Source: Alangreenwoodia sp964438605 (lineage in GTDB: Bacteria; Bacillota; Clostridia; Peptostreptococcales; Anaerovoracaceae). Taken from it: 18,616 bases of DNA. Both the position numbers and the translations under genes were made by a program. The stretch is from the NCBI GenBank assembly GCA_964438605.1, contig CAYTKT010000044.1:1-18616 (forward strand), in the 5' to 3' direction. Below the pieces are notes generated by a model. It was not told where the DNA came from. It saw only the letters and a list, made by a program, of their open reading frames with translations, and did not search any database. Shown piece by piece: positions 14,793 to 18,616 of this stretch (its first letter is position 1; the number at the start of each line of letters is the position of its first letter).

Positions 14793-15395
14793 ATGGACAG
14801 GGAAAAGGCGTGGGAATTGCTTAGAGAATATAATCAGGAGACATTTCATCTGCGACATGCGCTGACGGTCGAAGGCGTGATGCGGTATTTTGCGGCGGAA
14901 CGCGGATACGATGCAGAGCGTTGGGGACTTGTGGGGCTGATGCATGATATCGATTTTGAACGATATCCAAAGGAGCATTGTCTTCGTGCGCCGGAGATTC
15001 TGAAAGCAGGCGGGTTTGACGATGAATTTATTCACGCTGTGTGCTCACATGGCTACGGGTTGGGATGTGATGTTAAACCGGAGCACGAGATGGAAAAGAT
15101 ATTGTATGCGACGGATGAACTGACGGGACTGATCTGGGCGGCTGCCGAAATGAGGCCATCAAAGAGTGTTCAGGACATGGAACTCAAGAGCCTAAAAAAG
15201 AAGTATAAGAGCAGCAAATTTGCAGCGGGCTGTTCGAGGGAAGTTATAGAAAACGGGGCACGGATGCTGGGCTGGGAACTGGACGATCTGCTTTGGCAGA
15301 CGATTCTTGCGATGCGCAGTTGTGAGGATAGTGTAAATAAGAGTGTTGCGAATTTAACCGAGGAGCGTTCTCCTGGAAATCAGTATTTCCACTGA
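14793..15395 (+). CDS. HD-superfamily metal-dependent hydrolase
   Basis: A 200-residue soluble protein. Metal ligands of the HD fold are visible: His22 (HALTVEGVM), His51-Asp52 (LMHDIDFERYP), His86 (CSHGYG) and Asp108 (ATDELTGLIWA). It resembles the group of predicted HD hydrolases of this length. HD enzymes usually cleave phosphate esters of nucleotides or related compounds, and the substrate here is not readable. Start ATG 14793 is supported by GGGAGGA nine bases upstream; an earlier in-frame ATG would include the tyrS terminator hairpin. It has its own unit between the tyrS terminator and the rplM promoter. Nothing links it functionally to its neighbours. Confidence 0.85.
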   Translation: MDREKAWELLREYNQETFHLRHALTVEGVMRYFAAERGYDAERWGLVGLMHDIDFERYPKEHCLRAPEILKAGGFDDEFIHAVCSHGYGLGCDVKPEHEMEKILYATDELTGLIWAAAEMRPSKSVQDMELKSLKKKYKSSKFAAGCSREVIENGARMLGWELDDLLWQTILAMRSCEDSVNKSVANLTEERSPGNQYFH

Positions 15396-15403
15396 AAAAG
15401 TGT

Positions 15404-15432
15404 TTGACTTTACATAAGCGGCAGTATAAAAT
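15404..15432 (+). promoter_or_regulatory. rplM-rpsI promoter
   Basis: TTGACT (15404-15409), an exact 17-base spacer and TAAAAT (15427-15432). It predicts a start near 15439 and a leader of about 300 nt. Confidence 0.75.
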
Positions 15433-15438
15433 AACTAT

Positions 15439-15742
15439 GCTTGTGTGTTCACAGGCGTCAGGCTGGAATACCGGCCGCGACAAAAAGTTATTTTTAGTGC
15501 TGAAACAGATCTTCGCATCGGCGCAGATCAGAGTAGGCGTCGAAACGGATCGGAGTATCGCCTGAAGACCGGTGAGAATATTAGGAGCATATTATCGGGA
15601 TATTGTCGGAAATATAGGTGGAATATTTACCGAAATGTTGCCGGAATATTGACGTGTATTGTTGAAATGTTGTTTTAGGCGACCGAGTGTTCGGGAAGTT
15701 TACAAAAGAAGCTTCGATCAGAGTAGACACAGGAGGTTTGAA
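15439..15742 (+). promoter_or_regulatory. Long leader of the rplM-rpsI operon
   Basis: About 300 nt between the promoter and rplM. It holds a GGCTGG/CCGGCC hairpin, a GGCG...CGCC stem near 15536-15562, two copies of GATCAGAGTAG (15526-15536 and 15716-15726, the second just before the ribosome binding site), and the 11-nt repeat described separately. Ribosomal protein L13 leaders with autoregulatory roles are known in Bacillota; whether this is a member cannot be judged by eye. Confidence 0.5.
15578..15677. repeat. Degenerate tandem repeat with a period of about 11 nt, nine units
   Basis: ATATT-like blocks start at 15578, 15589, 15600, 15612, 15623, 15635, 15646, 15656 and 15667, with spacings of 10 to 12. 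Most units then have a GTCGGA-like half. The consensus is about ATATTGTCGGA. The period is near one helical turn. Confidence 0.75.
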
Positions 15743-16171
15743 ATGAAATCTTACATTGCAAGGCCTCAGGAAATCGAAAGAAAGTGGTATGTGCTCGACG
15801 CGGAGGGCAAAACTCTCGGACGTTTGGCGTCAGAAGCCGCTTCTATTCTGAGAGGCAAGAAAAAACCGATCTACACACCACATGTAGATACGGGTGATTA
15901 TGTCATCGTTATTAACGCGGAAAAGGTTGAAGTGACAGGAAAGAAGAGAAAAGAAAAGATTTATAAACGTCATACGGGTTATCCTGGCGGTCTGCGTGAA
16001 ATCACGTTTGAAAAATTGCAGGAACAAAAGCCTGAGGAAATCATTCGCCATGCCATAAAGGGCATGATGCCGAAAGGGCCTCTCGGCAGACAGATGTATA
16101 AGAAGTTAAAGGTTTATGTGGGGCCTGAGCACAGTCATGCAGCTCAGAAGCCGGAAATGTGGACTTGGTAA
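15743..16171 (+). CDS. rplM: Ribosomal protein L13
   Basis: A 142-residue early-assembly protein of the large ribosomal subunit. The sequence runs through RKWYVLDAEGKTLGRLAS, TGDYVIVINAEKVEVTGKK, KRHTGYPGGLRE and MMPKGPLGR, all characteristic, and length is normal. Start ATG 15743 has AGGAGG six bases upstream; a longer in-frame reading would run through the structured leader and is rejected. It heads the rplM-rpsI operon, with 18 bases to rpsI, and its stop codon overlaps the rpsI ribosome binding site (TAAGGAGG), which favours coupled translation. Confidence 0.98.
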   Translation: MKSYIARPQEIERKWYVLDAEGKTLGRLASEAASILRGKKKPIYTPHVDTGDYVIVINAEKVEVTGKKRKEKIYKRHTGYPGGLREITFEKLQEQKPEEIIRHAIKGMMPKGPLGRQMYKKLKVYVGPEHSHAAQKPEMWTW

Positions 16172-16189
16172 GGAGGGGAGAAATCGTAA

Positions 16190-16579
16190 ATGGCTACACA
16201 GTATATCGGTACAGGAAGAAGAAAGTCAGCCGTTGCCAGAGTAAGATTGATCCCTGGCACGGGCAAGATCACTGTAAATAAGAAAAATCTCGACGATTAT
16301 TTTCCAATGGAAATTCTGAAGAATGAGGTCAGACGTCCATTCTCCGTTTCTGGAAATGAAGGAAAGTATGATGTTATTGCTTTGGTAAACGGCGGCGGCA
16401 CGACTGGTCAGGCGGGCGCTTTAAGGCATGGCATTTCCAGAGCTCTCTGTGAAGCAGATCCTGAAAACAAACCTGTTTTGAAGGCTGCAGGCTTTTTGAC
16501 GAGAGATTCCAGAATGAAGGAAAGAAGGAAATACGGTTTGAAGAAGGCAAGAAAAGCATCTCAGTTCTCCAAGAGATAA
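16190..16579 (+). CDS. rpsI: Ribosomal protein S9
   Basis: A 129-residue small-subunit protein whose basic C-terminal tail reaches the P-site tRNA. It begins with the typical YIGTGRRKSAVARVRL, contains VNGGGTTGQAGALRHGISRAL, and ends in the conserved ASQFSKR tail. GGAGGGG upstream overlaps the rplM stop. It is the second gene of the universal rplM-rpsI pair and is followed by a terminator at 16739. Confidence 0.98.
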   Translation: MATQYIGTGRRKSAVARVRLIPGTGKITVNKKNLDDYFPMEILKNEVRRPFSVSGNEGKYDVIALVNGGGTTGQAGALRHGISRALCEADPENKPVLKAAGFLTRDSRMKERRKYGLKKARKASQFSKR

Positions 16580-16659
16580 TTTTTGTGGCTTTCCGAAATT
16601 TTTTAAAGCTCTTTTAATCCGATTTTTTGACGGAGCTTTGGAGATTTGAAATTTAATTG

Positions 16660-16725
16660 TTAAGATTGTAAAGAGAATGATTCGGTATGTAAAATGCATA
16701 TAGCACGTGTATAAAACAATCTTAA
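16660..16725. repeat. 10-bp inverted repeat flanking 46 bases after rpsI
   Basis: TTAAGATTGT (16660-16669) and its exact complement ACAATCTTAA (16716-16725). The distance is long for a terminator stem. It could be a recombination site or a tiny insertion remnant, or it could be chance. Confidence 0.5.
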
Positions 16726-16738
16726 TGAAATATTTACG

Positions 16739-16777
16739 AGAGATGCTATTCCGAGTGGACAGCATCTCTTTTCTTTT
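16739..16777 (+). terminator. Terminator of the rplM-rpsI operon
   Basis: AGAGATGCT (16739-16747) pairs with AGCATCTCT (16761-16769) around a 13-base loop, then a T-rich tail TTTCTTTT. It lies 160 bases after the rpsI stop and is the last chromosomal-type signal before the phage remnant. Confidence 0.8.
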
Positions 16778-16851
16778 GCAGATTTTCTTAAAGAGAGTAT
16801 TAAACTTGAGAGCATGATTGCTGCAGAAAATCATTTTTGTAACACTTGTGA

Positions 16852-17013
16852 CGAAAGAATATTGGCGTTTTTGGAATTGATATTTTGTATGTTTTTTCTA
16901 AAAATGACAGATGTACAGGTATCGGTACAACTGGTTCAGCAGATGACATCTCTGCTCACGAGAATATGCCGCCGTACATTACGGTATATTGTTGGAAACG
17001 GACGGTTTCATAA
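16852..17013 (+). pseudogene. Remnant of a phage tail fibre/collar protein C-terminus
   Basis: An open frame without a start codon ends in TGSADDISAHENMPPYITVY and then CWKRTVS. The ENMPPYITVYxWKRT ending is typical of phage tail fibre and tail-collar proteins, where it closes the C-terminal domain. Upstream, the frame quickly meets a stop (16849-16851), so only about 50 residues remain. It stands directly after the rpsI terminator and before a toxin and amidase, matching the end of a tail module followed by a lysis module. The rest of the phage is gone. Confidence 0.75.
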
Positions 17014-17025
17014 AAGAACAAAATG

Positions 17026-17044
17026 ACAAAGAATCTGTCTTTGT
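17026..17044 (+). terminator. Hairpin after the tail remnant
   Basis: ACAAAGA / TCTTTGT stem with loop ATCTG, 13 bases after the stop. There is no strong T-run, so this is a weak or eroded terminator. Confidence 0.35.
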
Positions 17045-17080
17045 GGTAAAAGAAGGACAGGGATTATCGTTTGGCGGTCG

Positions 17081-17105
17081 GTCACTTCCTGCGAAAGGAG
17101 GTGAC
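17081..17105 (+). promoter_or_regulatory. Hairpin sequestering the toxin ribosome binding site
   Basis: GTCACTTCCT (17081-17090) pairs over ten positions (one G-U) with AGGAGGTGAC (17096-17105), loop GCGAA. The paired strand is the complete SD AAAGGAGGTGA of the following small toxin. Locking the SD in a hairpin is a recognised way of keeping type I toxin mRNAs silent. Confidence 0.7.
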
Positions 17106-17109
17106 GCTT

Positions 17110-17199
17110 ATGGTTGCATACTCCGACCTGTTCCTATTTGGGACATTCGTTGTGAGTGTAGTCACTCTTTGCGTTACAATTTTTACACGCAAAAAATAA
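17110..17199 (+). CDS. Small holin-like membrane toxin (type I toxin-antitoxin candidate)
   Basis: A 29-residue protein with a polar MVAYSD start, a single hydrophobic helix (LFLFGTFVVSVVTLCVTIF) and a basic TRKK end. This layout, with FGTF in the first half of the helix, matches the putative holin-like toxins of Bacillota prophages (TxpA/BsrG-like style), which damage the membrane when expressed. It has a near-perfect ribosome binding site that is held in a hairpin. Just downstream is an antisense promoter candidate and several inverted repeats, as expected for an antisense RNA overlapping the 3' end. It lies in the normal place, between tail and amidase genes, but both neighbours are degraded while this gene is intact. 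Confidence 0.7.
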   Translation: MVAYSDLFLFGTFVVSVVTLCVTIFTRKK

Positions 17200-17261
17200 A
17201 GGCCGCCTAACCTGACAGTTAGACGGGTACTCTAATTTTAACGGACTGACCGCCGTACCAA
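17200..17261 (-). ncRNA. Candidate antisense RNA antitoxin and its promoter
   Basis: On the minus strand TTGGTA (17261-17256), a 15-base spacer and TAAAAT (17240-17235) could start an RNA near 17228 that runs leftward across the 3' flank and end of the toxin gene. The flank holds an imperfect CCGCCTAAC/GTTAGACGG hairpin just after the toxin stop. Placement fits RatA-like antitoxins. The promoter is only moderate, and the RNA end cannot be seen. Confidence 0.35.
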
Positions 17262-17328
17262 AGGCGATAATCCCTTTTTCTATCTTCAAGATACCACAGG
17301 TGGCGGAAAAAATCAAGGGGGAGAAATT

Positions 17329-17889
17329 TTGAATGAGATTGATCATTTTGTTTGCGATGGCAAACAGGTGATTCAGGTCCTGCCGACCAATGAGGTAGCA
17401 TGGCACACAGGAGACGGCGGCAGCGGTACCGGAAACCGCAAGAGTGTTGCGATTGAGATTTGTGAATCCGGCGACCGGAAGAAAGCGGTGGACAACGCCA
17501 TCTGGTTGACGAAAGAATTGATGCGCGATCTCAGTATTCCGGCAAGTCGCATTGTTCAGCACAATCATTGGACGAGCAAGAACTGTTCGAGAATCCTGCG
17601 GGATAAGAAATTCGTGAAAGATGGAGTGGACTGAGATTATTTTATGTGGATGGTTCAAAGACAACAGGAGGAGGTAGAGGAAGAAGTGATACAGGAACAA
17701 TTTAATGCGATGATGGATACGTGGCTTGCGAGTCGCGCAGAACTGGCGCCGGACGCATGGTCGGCAGGAGATCGCCAGTGGGCAGAGAGCACTGGCATTG
17801 TGTAGGGCGATGAAAACGGCAATAAGAAATACAAGGCATGGTTGACGAGAGAAGAAGCCGTGGCGATGCTGCACAGAGCACTGAAATAG
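17329..17889 (+). pseudogene. Phage endolysin pseudogene (N-acetylmuramoyl-L-alanine amidase)
   Basis: One frame reads from an Amidase_2-type domain (HFVCDGKQVIQ, NEVAWHTGDG, GNRKSVAIEICE, IVQHNHWTSKNC) into a C-terminal domain of phage lysins (FNAMMDTWLASRAELAP, GDENGNKKYKAW, TREEAVAMLHRAL). It is broken in three ways. The N-terminal part with the first zinc histidine is missing, and the remainder joins directly to toxin-flank sequence. TGA interrupts at 17632-17634, at a place where a tryptophan codon would fit. TAG interrupts at 17803-17805, before GDENG. TTG 17329 with GGGGGAG upstream could still start a truncated 101-residue product, but it would lack an intact active site. An Amidase_2 origin is clear; function is almost certainly lost. 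Confidence 0.85.
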
Positions 17890-18029
17890 ATGGGATACGA
17901 GAGGATGAACGGTTCCACTCGGCTGGGGGATTTTTTTATTGCTCTTATGCTTCAACTTTGGGATGATGAGGTATGGATTTTACAATGATAATCTGAAAGT
18001 TTTCATGCGATAGGCGTATTCATCGCACT
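17890..18029. other. Region after the endolysin remnant; no gene seen
   Basis: Contains a degraded TCC...GGGGGA stem followed by seven T (around 17911-17938), the probable remains of the lysis-module terminator, and no supported coding frame. Confidence 0.4.
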
Positions 18030-18064
18030 AAAAAAAGCCTGGAGATTTCCTCCCTCGGCAGGTT
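18030..18064 (-). terminator. Terminator of the candidate small RNA
   Basis: Minus strand: GCC...GGAG-GAAAT-CTCC-A-GGC stem with a small internal loop, followed by seven T (18036-18030). Confidence 0.55.
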
Positions 18065-18287
18065 GGATTGTATCACGACAGGACACTCTTAGGTGTAGAT
18101 ATTGAAATTACGCGATAGCGATCGCCTACGCCACGTTTTCCGACTTCCTGCAAGTCGTCCATCAGGCGTTAAGTCCGTCTAAAGAGCTTCCGGAACATCG
18201 AATGGGGTCCATGGCAGATTACCTGCCCATAGCTCATGGTAAAGGATTTTGGTGCAAGGGATCGGCTCCTTTTAAAATAATGAAGCA
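18030..18287 (-). ncRNA. Candidate small RNA of about 260 nt, family not recognised
   Basis: On the minus strand a strong promoter (18322-18294) predicts a start near 18287, and a hairpin followed by seven T lies at 18064-18030. Between them are several local hairpins: GGCAG/CTGCC inside CCAT/ATGG (about 18240-18209), CGACTT/AAGTCG (about 18165-18149) and GCGAT/ATCGC (about 18125-18110). Only very short frames exist: 22 codons starting at ATG AGC, a stop, then 29 codons in the same frame starting at ATG GAC. No downstream minus-strand gene follows the terminator, so this is not an obvious leader. It does not show the marks of tmRNA, RNase P RNA, SRP RNA or a T-box. A decayed small gene is the alternative. 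Confidence 0.45.
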
Positions 18288-18293
18288 GATGAA

Positions 18294-18322
18294 ATTATAG
18301 ATTTGAGAACGGGATGATTCAA
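18294..18322 (-). promoter_or_regulatory. Strong sigma-A promoter reading inward from the right repeat
   Basis: TTGAAT (18322-18317), an exact 17-base spacer and perfect TATAAT (18299-18294). It lies within the end repeat and is homologous to the weaker block at 264-292 in the left copy. Confidence 0.7.
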
Positions 18323-18532
18323 AATAATGAAAACCCTAGCGAATTTTAGCGTAAGATGATGAAAAATGACAGGAATGATTGAAAAAATGGTTTGAAATAA
18401 AATAAGTGAAAAATAAGCCTGGAAATGATTCTGATTCAGCAAGTGAACCGGATAAAATCTCGAATTCACAGATCAGACCGTCTGAAAAAGATGTTTTTCC
18501 GAAAAAATTAATCTATTGGAAGCATTGAAAAA

Positions 18533-18616
18533 TCAATAGACGTGCGAATAGAGCTGTTGGCAGTTTGAAAAATAATCCTTGCTATTTTCGTTATCCTTGG
18601 TATAATAATAGACGAA
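18533..18616 (-). CDS. Partial gene: second copy of the C-terminal 27 residues seen at 1-84
   Basis: Identical to the left-edge frame, read on the minus strand and stopping at TGA 18535-18533. The rest of the gene lies beyond the window. The product is unknown; see the left copy for composition. Two identical ends facing inward mean at least two genomic copies. Confidence 0.4.
   Translation of the reverse strand, partial: FVYYYTKDNENSKDYFSNCQQLYSHVY

Larger units (their letters stand above)
18283..18616 (-). repeat. Right copy of the end inverted repeat
   Basis: Reverse-complement copy of 1-302, with 147 exactly matching bases at the edge and decaying similarity further in. It differs from the left copy by small indels and has the better promoter at its inner end. 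Confidence 0.85.

Noticed and set aside
18110..18175. Hammerhead-like core on the minus strand: CTGATG, a six-pair stem, then GAAA, followed by ATC
   Set aside because: The essential A after CTGATG is displaced by an extra G, and the third stem does not form well, so a working ribozyme is unlikely.

Overview
The window looks like a piece of chromosome from an anaerobic, gut-type member of the Bacillota, probably class Clostridia. This is inferred from strong AGGAGG-type ribosome binding sites, the CsoR-CopA copper module, a zinc-type L31, a two-domain Sua5, a KMGKT-type TyrS, an MBOAT/DUF4358/DHHW surface-modification cluster, and phage debris of clostridial style. No rRNA, tRNA or CRISPR array was found. 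The two ends of the window are copies of one element in inverted orientation, 147 bases being identical, so the sequence is probably a whole contig that stopped at a dispersed repeat.

Layout. (1) 1-302: left copy of the end repeat, starting inside the 3' end of a protein gene. (2) 482-4035, minus strand: copper module, csoR then copA. CopA has a second heavy-metal domain at its C-terminus, and a strong internal ribosome binding site could release that domain as a separate CopZ-like chaperone. (3) 4277-9493, plus strand: an SGNH hydrolase-like protein, a DUF4358 protein, an MBOAT O-acyltransferase and a DHHW (AlgJ/AlgX-like) protein. Together they suggest O-acylation of an exported glycan. The DHHW protein has an unusual cytoplasmic tail with four KWPWQ repeats. 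(4) 9666-13191: rpmE, prfA, sua5 (split by a -1 frameshift) and rpiB. (5) 13191-15395: tyrS with a structured upstream region, then an HD-domain hydrolase. (6) 15404-16777: rplM-rpsI behind a long leader that contains a nine-unit repeat of about 11 nt. (7) 16852-17889: a decayed prophage lysis/tail region, with a tail-protein C-terminus, an apparently intact small membrane toxin whose ribosome binding site is held in a hairpin, and an amidase pseudogene. (8) 18030-18322, minus strand: a promoter and terminator about 260 nt apart, enclosing several hairpins and no convincing gene; this is a candidate small RNA. (9) 18283-18616: right copy of the end repeat.

The copper genes form one regulatory unit, with CsoR repressing and CopA/CopZ exporting. 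The four surface genes form a second. The translation genes (L31, RF1, Sua5, TyrS, L13, S9) are ordinary housekeeping functions. The main points to check are the nested copZ, the sua5 frameshift, the KWPWQ repeats, the 11-nt repeat, the toxin left in dead phage DNA, and the candidate RNA at the right end.
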